Assembly (NCBI RefSeq): GCF_023715325.1
Contig: NZ_JAMBNX010000003.1
Location: 186,001 to 250,000 of the forward strand
Origin: Agromyces mediolanus
GTDB lineage: Bacteria; Actinomycetota; Actinomycetes; Actinomycetales; Microbacteriaceae
Direction of reading: 5' to 3'
Length of the DNA: 64,000 nucleotides
Every line of letters begins with the position of its first letter. The stretch's first letter is position 1. Made by a program: the position numbers and the translations under genes. Positions 54,392 through 64,000 of this stretch are shown piece after piece. The notes under the pieces are model-generated. The model was not told the origin of the DNA, ran no database searches, and was given only the letters and a program-made list of their open reading frames with translations.

Positions 54392-56338
54392 TCAGTCGGC
54401 GAGGCGGGCGATGATCGGCTGCGCACCGGTGTCGCCCGAGGCACCGCGAGCGTGCGGCAGCTTCGTGCCGAGCACCATGGCCGTCACGTCGTGCGCGATG
54501 TGCTGCGGGGTGAGGCCCACCCGTTCGAGGATCTCGGCGCGCGAGCCGTGATCGAGGAACTCGTCGGGCAGGCCGAGCTCGGTCACGGCGGTGTCGACGC
54601 CGGCCTCGCGGAGGTCCTGACGGATCCGAGTGCCGACCCCGCCCACACGCACGCCGTCTTCGAGTGAGACGACCAGCCGGTAGTCCGCGGCGAGCTGCAC
54701 GACGCTCTCGGGCACCGGCACGACCCAGCGCGGGTCGATCACGGTCGCGCCGATGCCGTGCGCCTCGAGGCGCTGCGCCACGTCGAGGCCGATTCCGGCC
54801 ATCGGCCCGACCGTCACGATGAGCACATCGCGACGCTCGGACTCGACGAGCACGTCGACGCCGTCGGCCGTGCGGCGGACCGCATGATACTCGGTGCCGA
54901 CGGACCCCTTCGGGAAGCGGAGCACCGTCGGGGCGTCCTCCACACGGACCGCTTCGCCGAGCTCTTCGGCGAGACGGACCGAGTCGCGCGGCGCGGCGAT
55001 GCGGATGCCCGGCACGACCTGCAGGATCGAGAGGTCCCAGACGCCGTGGTGGCTGGGACCGTCGGGGCCGGTCACCCCGGCGCGGTCGAGCACGAAGGTG
55101 ACACCGGCCTTGTGCAGGGCGACGTCCATCAACAGCTGGTCGAAGGCGCGATTCATGAACGTCGCGTACACGGCGACGACGGGATGGAGCCCGCCGAACG
55201 CGAGCCCGGCCGCACTCGTGACGGCGTGCTGCTCGGCGATGCCGACATCGAAGACGCGCGAGGGGAATCGTTCGGCCATGCGGTGCAGCCCCGTGGGCCG
55301 AAGCATCGCGGCGGTGATACCGACGAGCCGCTCGTTCTGCTCGGCCAGGTGAACGAGCTCGTCGGCGAAGACGCTCGTCCAGCTCTTCGCGCCGCCGGTG
55401 TCGAGCGGCTCCCCCGATTCGGGGTCGATCTGCCCCACGGCGTGGAACTGGTCGGCGACGTCCTTGCGGGCCGGCTCGTAGCCCCGGCCCTTCTCGGTGA
55501 TCGCGTGCACGATCACCGGCGCTCCGTAGTTCTTCGCCTGCCGGAGGGCGTCTTCCATGGCGTGCTCGTCATGCCCGTCGACCGGGCCGACGTACTTGAT
55601 GTCGAGGTTCGAGTACAGCGCCTCGTTGTCGGTGAAGCGGGAGAGGAAGCCGTGCAGACCGCCCCGCACCCCGCGGTAGAACGCCTTGGCCGGGCCGCCG
55701 AGCCGTTCGAAGGCCTCGCGGCTCGACAGGTGCAGATTGCGGTAGGTGCGCTTCGTGCGCACGGAGTTCAGGAAGCGGGCCATGCCCCCGATGGTCGGCG
55801 CGTACGAGCGACCGTTGTCGTTCACGACGACGATGAGCTTGCGGGTGTTGTCGTCGGAGATGTTGTTCAGCGCCTCCCACGTCATGCCGCCGGTGAGGGC
55901 CCCGTCGCCGACGACGGCGACGACGTGCCGGTCGTGCTGCCCCGTCATCTCGAACGCCTTCGAGATGCCGTCGGCCCAGGAGAGCGAGCTGGAGGCGTGC
56001 GAGGACTCCACGATGTCGTGCTCGGACTCGCTGCGCTGGGGATACCCCGCGAGCCCGCCGTTCTGGCGGAGCGTCGAGAAATCCTGGCGCCCGGTCAGCA
56101 GCTTGTGCACGTAGGACTGATGGCCGGTGTCGAAGACGATGGCGTCCTGCGGGGAGGAGAAGACACGATGGATCGCGATCGTGAGCTCGACCACGCCGAG
56201 GTTCGGGCCCAGGTGCCCGCCCGTTTTCGCCACGTTCGCGATGAGGTGCTCCCGCACCTCCTCCGCGAGCTGGTCCAGCTGCTCCCTCGTGAGACCGTCG
56301 AGGTCGCGGGGACCTCTGATCGTCTCCAGCAGGGTCAT
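54392..56338 (-). CDS. dxs: 1-deoxy-D-xylulose-5-phosphate synthase
   Basis: First enzyme of the MEP isoprenoid route; also feeds thiamine in many bacteria. 648 residues. TPP-binding motif VVGDGALTGGMTWEALNN, HGHD-like VDGHDEHAMEDAL, and transketolase C-terminal part (VGIAEQHAVTSAAGLAFGG). ATG at 56338 has AAAGG 8 bases upstream, so an in-frame ATG at 56380 was rejected. The gene runs toward the terminator after fadB. Confidence 0.96.
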   Translation of the reverse strand: MTLLETIRGPRDLDGLTREQLDQLAEEVREHLIANVAKTGGHLGPNLGVVELTIAIHRVFSSPQDAIVFDTGHQSYVHKLLTGRQDFSTLRQNGGLAGYPQRSESEHDIVESSHASSSLSWADGISKAFEMTGQHDRHVVAVVGDGALTGGMTWEALNNISDDNTRKLIVVVNDNGRSYAPTIGGMARFLNSVRTKRTYRNLHLSSREAFERLGGPAKAFYRGVRGGLHGFLSRFTDNEALYSNLDIKYVGPVDGHDEHAMEDALRQAKNYGAPVIVHAITEKGRGYEPARKDVADQFHAVGQIDPESGEPLDTGGAKSWTSVFADELVHLAEQNERLVGITAAMLRPTGLHRMAERFPSRVFDVGIAEQHAVTSAAGLAFGGLHPVVAVYATFMNRAFDQLLMDVALHKAGVTFVLDRAGVTGPDGPSHHGVWDLSILQVVPGIRIAAPRDSVRLAEELGEAVRVEDAPTVLRFPKGSVGTEYHAVRRTADGVDVLVESERRDVLIVTVGPMAGIGLDVAQRLEAHGIGATVIDPRWVVPVPESVVQLAADYRLVVSLEDGVRVGGVGTRIRQDLREAGVDTAVTELGLPDEFLDHGSRAEILERVGLTPQHIAHDVTAMVLGTKLPHARGASGDTGAQPIIARLAD

Positions 56339-56405
56339 CTGCGCCGCCTTTCCGTGCGCCGCGAAGTGGGGGTGCGGCATCCGTCGATTCTACGCGACCC
56401 GGACG

Positions 56406-56447
56406 GACGAGGCCGGGCGCTCCCTGAATGGAACGCCCGGCCTCGTC
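56406..56447 (-). terminator. acnA terminator
   Basis: A 14-bp perfect stem (arms GACGAGGCCGGGCG) with a 14-base loop, 15 bases after the acnA stop and before dxs on the same strand. Confidence 0.8.
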
Positions 56448-56462
56448 GGGTCGCGACTCGCC

Positions 56463-59273
<2,811 letters not shown>

Positions 59274-59358
59274 GATGTCCTCTCCTTCGCGAAGCCTGCC
59301 GCGAACGCATCGCGGCACTTCATCTTGCTCGTCAGACAGGGGGCCGATCCAGCAAGGG

Positions 59359-59366
59359 TAACCTAA
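59359..59366 (-). promoter_or_regulatory. DtxR/IdeR-like half-site before acnA
   Basis: The minus strand reads TTAGGTTA, a perfect half of the DtxR box, but the second half matches poorly (about 12 of 19 positions overall). TAGGTT is also a possible -10 box. Iron control of aconitase is plausible but unproven. Confidence 0.35.
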
Positions 59367-59404
59367 TGGCCCCGGTGCCGCCCCGCCCCGCGGGTTCGAG
59401 CTAT

Positions 59405-59424
59405 TTATCTCGACGTCGAGATAA
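59405..59424. promoter_or_regulatory. Perfect 20-bp palindrome upstream of acnA
   Basis: TTATCTCGAC and its exact complement GTCGAGATAA meet without a spacer, 132-151 bases before the acnA GTG and 5 bases after the DUF3159 stop. AT-rich ends and no loop make an operator more likely than a terminator. MarR/TetR regulators bind such sites. Confidence 0.6.
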
Positions 59425-59429
59425 CTCTA

Positions 59430-60248
59430 TCACTCGGCGGCGGTGTCCTTCGCCGGGTACAGGGCGCGCACGACGAGCCACGTGAAGACGAGCAGGAGGG
59501 CGTACAGGGGGACCCCCATCAGCAGCCGGGTCGCCCCGAGCGCCTCGACGTTCTGCGCGAAGTAGAACGGCAGTTGCACGGCGAGCCGCGCGACGAAGAG
59601 CCCCACCCAGACGAGCGTGAGGAACTGGGCCGCGCGCAACTTGCGCCGGTCCTTCCGCCAGGCGATACCGTCGTTCATGAGGAAGCCGACGATCAGCCCC
59701 AGCACCGGCCAGCGCACCAGCACGGAGACGAGGAGCACCGTCGCGTAGATGCCGTTCGTCCAGAAGCCGAGCACGTAGTTGTCCTCGGCGCGCCCGGTCC
59801 AGAGCGAGAGCCCGGCGGACGCGAGCACCCCGACGAGACCGGCGATGGCCTGCGTCGGCTGGCTCTTGACGACGATCCGTGCGACGGTGAAGACCACGGC
59901 GAGCCCCACCGACGCGGCGAGGGCGGGCACGAGCGCCGCCTGCGTCTCGAGGCGCGCGAAGCTCGTCAGCGAGCTGTACACGACGAGGAAGACGAGCCCG
60001 GGCAGCAGCGCTTCGAGGATGCCTCGGACGCCGCCGATCGCGGTGAGCAGGTCACGCCCGCTCAGCCGCTCGTCACGGGCGAGGGCGCCGAGTCCGCTGC
60101 GCTCGGCGGCGGCGGCCAGCTGGCGGCCGAACTCCCCGGCGAGTTCCGCGGACGCGGGCGCGCCGTCCGCGCCCTCCGTGCGACGCTCGGCGTCGGGACC
60201 GGCCTCGTCGGCCGGCGCGTCATCGCGCCGCTCGGCGTCGCCCGACAT
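59430..60248 (-). CDS. DUF3159 membrane protein
   Basis: 272 residues: a charged Glu/Asp/Arg/Ala-rich N-terminus (about 1-75), then about six membrane spans, including ALLPGLVFLVVYSSLTSFARLETQ and WPVLGLIVGFLMNDGIAWRKDRR. The family is specific to actinobacteria and function is unknown. ATG at 60248 overlaps the DUF3710 stop (TGATG); GTG one codon earlier is also possible. Located in the acnA to dut block. Confidence 0.85.
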   Translation of the reverse strand: MSGDAERRDDAPADEAGPDAERRTEGADGAPASAELAGEFGRQLAAAAERSGLGALARDERLSGRDLLTAIGGVRGILEALLPGLVFLVVYSSLTSFARLETQAALVPALAASVGLAVVFTVARIVVKSQPTQAIAGLVGVLASAGLSLWTGRAEDNYVLGFWTNGIYATVLLVSVLVRWPVLGLIVGFLMNDGIAWRKDRRKLRAAQFLTLVWVGLFVARLAVQLPFYFAQNVEALGATRLLMGVPLYALLLVFTWLVVRALYPAKDTAAE

Positions 60249-60871
60249 CACTGCTGAGGCTGGGCGCCGGTCGCCGGCATCCGCAGCGGAATCAGGTCGC
60301 GCGGCGGCATCGGCGTCGTCCCCCGGACCACGACGATGGAGCGGAAGAGATCTTCGACCTGGGCCGCGGCGGCGGGATCGACCGCCGCCTCCCCCGCGAT
60401 GACCCCGCGCAAGAACCAGCGCGGGCCGTCGACGCCGACGAAGCGGGCGAGCCGCATCCGTCCGGTCGCGCCGTCGGCGGCCGCGACCGGGATCTGCGCC
60501 AGCAGCTCCGGCCCGAACGCACCGTCGCGGACGCTCGTGGTGCCGCCCTGACGGGCGATCTGCTCCGCGATCTGCTCACGGATTTCATTCCACAGGCCGC
60601 TCGAACGCGGGGCCGCGAACGGCTGCACCTGCAGGGTGGAGTTGGCGTAGTCGAGGCCGACGGCGACGACGCGCTTCGAGCCCTCTTCGACCTCGAGGCG
60701 CAGGTGCAGTCCTTCGCGCGGCAGCACCTTGACCCCGCCGAGGTCGACGTAGGGGCGCACGGGATTCGCCTCCGCCTCGTCGAAGGGGCCGGCGGTGGCC
60801 CGATCGTCGGGCGCCGACTTGGGCTGGTCCCCGGGGCGCTCGGCGCTCCCGGCGTTCTCGATCTCGCTCAC
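60248..60871 (-). CDS. DUF3710 family protein
   Basis: 207 residues. Core VRPYVDLGGVKVLPREGLHLRLEVEEGSKRV, and GRMRLARFVGVDGPRWFLRGVI. Actinobacteria-specific, usually next to dut and DUF3159; function unknown. GTG overlaps the dut stop (GTGA), so it is coupled to nucleotide metabolism by position only. Confidence 0.88.
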   Translation of the reverse strand: MSEIENAGSAERPGDQPKSAPDDRATAGPFDEAEANPVRPYVDLGGVKVLPREGLHLRLEVEEGSKRVVAVGLDYANSTLQVQPFAAPRSSGLWNEIREQIAEQIARQGGTTSVRDGAFGPELLAQIPVAAADGATGRMRLARFVGVDGPRWFLRGVIAGEAAVDPAAAAQVEDLFRSIVVVRGTTPMPPRDLIPLRMPATGAQPQQ

Positions 60872-61326
60872 GCGTTCGCTCCTTGCTTCTGCTCGCCGAA
60901 TCCCGTCGACCCGAACCCGCCCTCACCGCGATCGCTGCCGGGCAGACGCTCGACCTCGACGAAGCGAGCGCGGCTGACCGGCATCACGACGACCTGGGCG
61001 ATGCGGTCCCCCGCCTCGATGGCGTAGGGCTCGCGCGCATCGGTGTTCAGCAGCGCGACCTTGATCTCGCCGCGATAGCCCGCATCGACGGTGCCCGGGG
61101 CGTTCACGATGGTGATGCCGTGCTTGAAGGCGAGACCCGAGCGCGGCACCACGAAGGCGACGTAGCCCTCGGGCAACGCGATGGACACCCCGGTGCCGAC
61201 GGTGGCGCGCTCACCGGGCGCGAGGACGAGGGACTCTGCGGCGTGGAGGTCGGCCCCGGCATCGCCCGGGTGGGCGTAGCTCGGGACCCGCTCGGCCGTG
61301 ATCAGGACGTCGACGGAATCGGTCAC
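60868..61326 (-). CDS. dut: dUTP diphosphatase
   Basis: Trimeric dUTPase that keeps uracil out of DNA and gives dUMP for thymidylate. 152 residues with all five motifs: PGDAGADLHA, VPRSGLAFKHGI, NAPGTVDAGYRGEI, GDRIAQVVV and the Gly-rich RGEGGFGSTG. The GTG start gives MTDSVDVLITAER. It is divergent from DUF3093 and heads the dut-DUF3710-DUF3159 run. Confidence 0.97.
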   Translation of the reverse strand: MTDSVDVLITAERVPSYAHPGDAGADLHAAESLVLAPGERATVGTGVSIALPEGYVAFVVPRSGLAFKHGITIVNAPGTVDAGYRGEIKVALLNTDAREPYAIEAGDRIAQVVVMPVSRARFVEVERLPGSDRGEGGFGSTGFGEQKQGANA

Positions 61327-61364
61327 CGTTCGAGGGTAGTGCAGAAGTCTGGTGGGATAGAGAC

Positions 61365-61811
61365 ATGCCCGTGTACCGCGAGAAACTCTGGCCCACTCCC
61401 TGGATCTACATCGTGAGCCTGCTGCTCGTCCCGTCGAGCATCCTGGTGCTCGCCCCCGTCTCGATGCCGGCTGGCATCGTCACGGGGATCGTGCTCTACC
61501 TCACGGTGGTCGGCGCGCTCAGTCTGACCGCGCCGGTCGTCGAGGTACGCGAGGGCCGCCTCCGCGCAGGACGCGCGGAGATCGAGCTCGCCCACACGGG
61601 CGAAGCGGTCGCCGCGGAGGACGCCGCGGCACGGGCCGAGCGTGGCACCGGACTCGACGCGCGCGCCTTCCTCGTGATCCGCGGCTGGATCGCCCCCGTC
61701 GTTCGGATCCCGATCGACGACCCGGCCGATCCGACCCCGTACTGGCTCGTCTCGAGCCGCCGCCCCAAGGAACTGGCCGCCGCGATCAACGGATCGCGAC
61801 GGCCGGAGTAG
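61365..61811 (+). CDS. DUF3093 membrane protein
   Basis: 148 residues: two membrane spans (WIYIVSLLLVPSSILVLAPV and GIVTGIVLYLTVVGAL) and a C-terminal soluble domain ending in PYWLVSSRRPKELAAAI, the family signature. Unknown function. It is conserved between dut and DUF4193 in actinobacteria, as here. Confidence 0.88.
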   Translation: MPVYREKLWPTPWIYIVSLLLVPSSILVLAPVSMPAGIVTGIVLYLTVVGALSLTAPVVEVREGRLRAGRAEIELAHTGEAVAAEDAAARAERGTGLDARAFLVIRGWIAPVVRIPIDDPADPTPYWLVSSRRPKELAAAINGSRRPE

Positions 61812-61825
61812 GTGCGGGTCGCCGC

Positions 61826-62119
61826 TCAGGCGGCGCACTCCAGGCAGATCGGCCCGAGCTTCGTCTCGTGGTCGATCTGCGAGCGGTGCTTCACGAGGAA
61901 GCAGCTGACGCAGGTGAACTCGTCGGCCTGCGGCGGGAGCACGACGACGTCGAGCTCGACGTCCGAGAGGTCGGCGCCGGCGAGGTCGAAGCTACCGGGG
62001 TTGTCGGCGTCTTCGACGTCGACCACACCCGACATCTTGTCGGGGACGCGTTCCTTGAGGGCCTCGATCGACTCCGAGTCGTCTTCGGTCTTCCGCGGGG
62101 CGTCGTAGTCGGTTGCCAT
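61826..62119 (-). CDS. DUF4193 family zinc-ribbon-like protein
   Basis: 97 residues, acidic, starting MATDYDAPRKTEDDSESIEAL. The C-terminus has two CxxC pairs (CVSCFLVKHRSQ and CLECAA), a likely zinc ribbon. ATG at 62119 is preferred over in-frame upstream codons. Function unknown; conserved next to dut and sepH. Confidence 0.85.
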   Translation of the reverse strand: MATDYDAPRKTEDDSESIEALKERVPDKMSGVVDVEDADNPGSFDLAGADLSDVELDVVVLPPQADEFTCVSCFLVKHRSQIDHETKLGPICLECAA

Positions 62120-62196
62120 TCCCATCCATTCCTTCACGCCGAGGATTCGGCGGCGATAGTCTGCATGAAATCATCGGCGTAAGCAAACCATCGCCT

Positions 62197-62214
62197 GAGA
62201 GCCCTTCGGCTCTC
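62197..62214. other. Small hairpin between DUF4193 and sepH
   Basis: GAGAGCC-CTTC-GGCTCTC, 7-bp stem, in the divergent gap of 194 bases; the rest of that gap shows no gene or clear promoter pair beyond possible weak boxes. Confidence 0.5.
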
Positions 62215-62313
62215 GCTGCCTGGTCAACTTCCGGCACGCCCGGGGTATTCCCGGAGCAGGGGCCGTTCGCGTGGCATCCTTGGCGGGAACGCAGGCACGG
62301 AAGGGTTCTCGCG

Positions 62314-63414
62314 ATGCAAGAGCTGAAGGTGATCGGGGTCGAGGACGGCGCACTCCTCGTGGCCACCGAAGACGGCGCGCGCTTCCGGATCGTGGTGGAC
62401 GACGTGCTGCAATCGCGCATCCGCCAGGCCCAGCCCGAGCAGCACCAGGGTCCGAAGATCCCACCACGAGAGATCCAGGCGCACATCCGCTCCGGGATGT
62501 CCGCCGAGGACGTCGCGGAGGTCACCGGCGCCGCCGTGGAGTACATCCGGCGATTCGAGGGCCCGGTGGTCGCCGAACGCGAGCACATCGTGAACTCCGC
62601 GCTCGCCGTTCCCGTCGCGACCGCGATCGAGCCCGAGGGCGACGAACCCGCCTCGTTCGGCTCCGCCATCCGCGACCGCCTCGCCCGCCTCGGCGCGAGC
62701 GGCGAACGCTGGGCGAGCTGGAAGGACGACGAGCGCGGCTGGATGGTGAAGCTCGAGTTCACCGTCGACGAGATCGCGCACGACGCGCGCTGGAGCTTCG
62801 AGCCGCGCAAGCAGGCCCTCCAGCCCCTGAACTCGGAAGCCATCACCCTGTCCCAGGTCGGTGAGCTCAAGGGCGGCCTGATCCCGCGCCTGCGCGCGGT
62901 CGACGGGGATGCCTCGCGCTTCGACAGCGGCGCGTTCACGGTCGAGGAGCCGGAGCACGGCGAGTTCGACACCGCCCCGCAGCTGGAGCCGCTCCCCTAC
63001 GCCCGCAGCACCCCGCAGTCGAGCGCGGCGGTCACCCGCGCCGCGATCAAGCGTGCCGACGAACCCGCCCCGGTGATGGGCGAGACGGCCGACCTCCTCG
63101 AGGCACTGCGTCGACGCCGGGGTGAGCGCGAATCGTCCGGCGAGGCCGCGTCGCCGAGGTCGGCGGAGCCGACTCCCCTCGTCGAGCAGCCCGAGCTCCC
63201 GCTGCCGGCCGCCGAGCCGGCCGCACCGCAGCCTTCCGCGAAGGCCGAGCCGGGCGAGGAACGCCCGGGAAAGGCCGCACGCGGCCTGTGGGGCGGCAAG
63301 CAGCAGGCGACCGGCCGCGGGGCCGCCACCTCGTCGAAGAAGAGCTCCAGGGCGTCCATGCCGAGCTGGGACGAGATCGTCTTCGGCGCCCGGCCGGACG
63401 ACGACCTGGCCTGA
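62314..63414 (+). CDS. sepH: Cell division protein SepH (DUF3071)
   Basis: Stimulates FtsZ assembly in actinobacteria. 366 residues. N-terminal DUF3071 domain (MQELKVIGVEDGALLVATEDG, then IPPREIQAHIRSGMSAEDVAEVTG), a Pro/Ala/Glu-rich middle (about 230-340), and the conserved C-terminal peptide MPSWDEIVFGARPDD. GGAAGGG lies 8 bases before the ATG. The gene stands alone; a 15-bp tandem repeat follows its stop. Confidence 0.92.
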   Translation: MQELKVIGVEDGALLVATEDGARFRIVVDDVLQSRIRQAQPEQHQGPKIPPREIQAHIRSGMSAEDVAEVTGAAVEYIRRFEGPVVAEREHIVNSALAVPVATAIEPEGDEPASFGSAIRDRLARLGASGERWASWKDDERGWMVKLEFTVDEIAHDARWSFEPRKQALQPLNSEAITLSQVGELKGGLIPRLRAVDGDASRFDSGAFTVEEPEHGEFDTAPQLEPLPYARSTPQSSAAVTRAAIKRADEPAPVMGETADLLEALRRRRGERESSGEAASPRSAEPTPLVEQPELPLPAAEPAAPQPSAKAEPGEERPGKAARGLWGGKQQATGRGAATSSKKSSRASMPSWDEIVFGARPDDDLA

Positions 63415-63418
63415 GCCC

Positions 63419-63460
63419 GGACCGCTCGACCCCGGATCGCTCGACCCCGGATCGCTCGAC
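63419..63460. repeat. 15-bp tandem repeat after sepH
   Basis: Unit GGATCGCTCGACCCC in about 2.8 copies (first copy has C for T), starting 5 bases after the sepH stop codon. Confidence 0.8.
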
Positions 63461-63577
63461 GCGGCCGCCGACGACATCGGCCGCCGAGCGCTGCGGTCCG
63501 CACGCCGCCCCGGCGCCGTCGTGCGACGAGCGCCGAGCTCGAGCCGCCGGTGCGCCACGGCACCGAGCGCGCGAAGC

Positions 63578-64000
63578 TCAGGCCGACTTCTCCTGGCGCC
63601 GCTGCTTCACGGGGACGATCGTCGGTGCCGCGTTGTCGATCACCGCGGCCTTCGTCACGACGACCCGGGCCACGCCCGTGGAGCTCGGCACCTCGAACAT
63701 GATCGGGCCGAGCACCTCTTCCATGATGGCGCGGAGCCCTCGGGCGCCGGTCTGCCGGAGCACCGCGAGGTCGGCGATCGCCTCGAGCGCGTCCTGCTCG
63801 AAGTCGAGGGCGACGCCGTCGAGCTCGAACATGCGCTGATACTGCTTGACGAGCGCGTTCTTCGGCTCGGTGAGGATCTCGATGAGCGCTGCGCGGTCGA
63901 GCGGCGTGACGGTCGCAACGACCGGCAGGCGGCCGATGAACTCGGGGATGAGGCCGAACTTGTGGAGGTCCTCGGGAAGCACCTCGCTGAACAGCTCGGC
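63578..64000 (-). CDS. clpX: ATP-dependent protease ATP-binding subunit ClpX (C-terminal part)
   Basis: Unfoldase of ClpXP. The last 140 codons are present; the 5' end is beyond the right edge. The visible part shows [28 protein letters not shown], the [16 protein letters not shown] sensor 2 region and a short basic tail QRRQEKSA. It converges on sepH with 163 bases between; that gap contains the 15-bp repeat and a 7-bp stem (63461-63484). Confidence 0.96.
   Translation of the reverse strand, partial: AELFSEVLPEDLHKFGLIPEFIGRLPVVATVTPLDRAALIEILTEPKNALVKQYQRMFELDGVALDFEQDALEAIADLAVLRQTGARGLRAIMEEVLGPIMFEVPSSTGVARVVVTKAAVIDNAAPTIVPVKQRRQEKSA

Overview
The window is a stretch of core chromosome from a high-GC actinobacterium, most likely a member of the Microbacteriaceae. 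The evidence is gene content and order rather than a marker gene. It carries the actinobacterial blocks alaS-ruvX-mltG-aroE-aroC-aroK-aroB-aroQ-efp-nusB, pdxS-pdxT-yebC-ruvCAB-yajC-secDF-rel, and acnA-DUF3159-DUF3710-dut-DUF3093-DUF4193-sepH. GTG starts are frequent, as are 1 to 8 base stop/start overlaps (GTGA, ATGA, TGATG, TAATG), and promoters have TANNNT -10 boxes. I see no insertion sequence, prophage, CRISPR array or defence island. The genus cannot be fixed from this sequence alone.

Layout. 1-6.9 kb (minus): pyrimidine operon pyrR-pyrB-pyrC-(PH-like membrane protein)-carA-carB, with carB running off the left edge; a probable 8-oxoguanine deaminase is divergent. 8.5-19.4 kb (minus): translation factors nusB and efp, the shikimate genes, mltG, ruvX, alaS, a small membrane protein and rpsD, then rarA. 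21-24 kb (plus): a membrane-anchored cyclophilin, a DUF349 protein and an AbiEi-antitoxin-like protein. 24-34.8 kb (minus): rel, secF, secD, yajC, ruvBAC, yebC, DUF1697, pdxT and pdxS. 34.9-37.1 kb (plus): pdxR and pdxY, completing a vitamin B6 locus. 37.2-39.7 kb: a PF06695-like membrane protein and a DesK/DesR-type two-component system. 39.7-42.2 kb (minus): thrS and a HIT-family gene. 42.4-43.1 kb: four tRNA genes (Val-GAC, Cys-GCA and Gly-GCC on minus; Val-CAC on plus). 43.2-49 kb: a PemK/MazF-like protein, the ammonium transporter amt, zapE, a rhodanese, sufE and an alpha/beta hydrolase. 49.1-54.3 kb (plus): DUF3000, an RNase D-like gene, then a thiolase/FadB beta-oxidation pair. 54.4-64 kb: dxs, acnA, DUF3159, DUF3710, dut, DUF3093, DUF4193, sepH and the 3' part of clpX. 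No gene-free stretch exceeds 300 bases; the longest is the 271-base gap between the divergent tRNA genes.

The coding content is largely housekeeping, so the most interesting signals are in DNA between genes. They are a near-complete GlnR-type box before amt, paired TTGGYCTR repeats 22 bp apart between pdxS and pdxR, and a 14-bp palindrome next to a probably leaderless histidine-kinase start. There is also a 20-bp perfect palindrome plus a DtxR-like half-site before acnA, a 13-bp direct repeat before the beta-oxidation genes, and a long structured rpsD leader. Finally, the two tRNA-Val genes form an inverted duplication that extends through their terminators. I did not find a convincing new multi-gene system.
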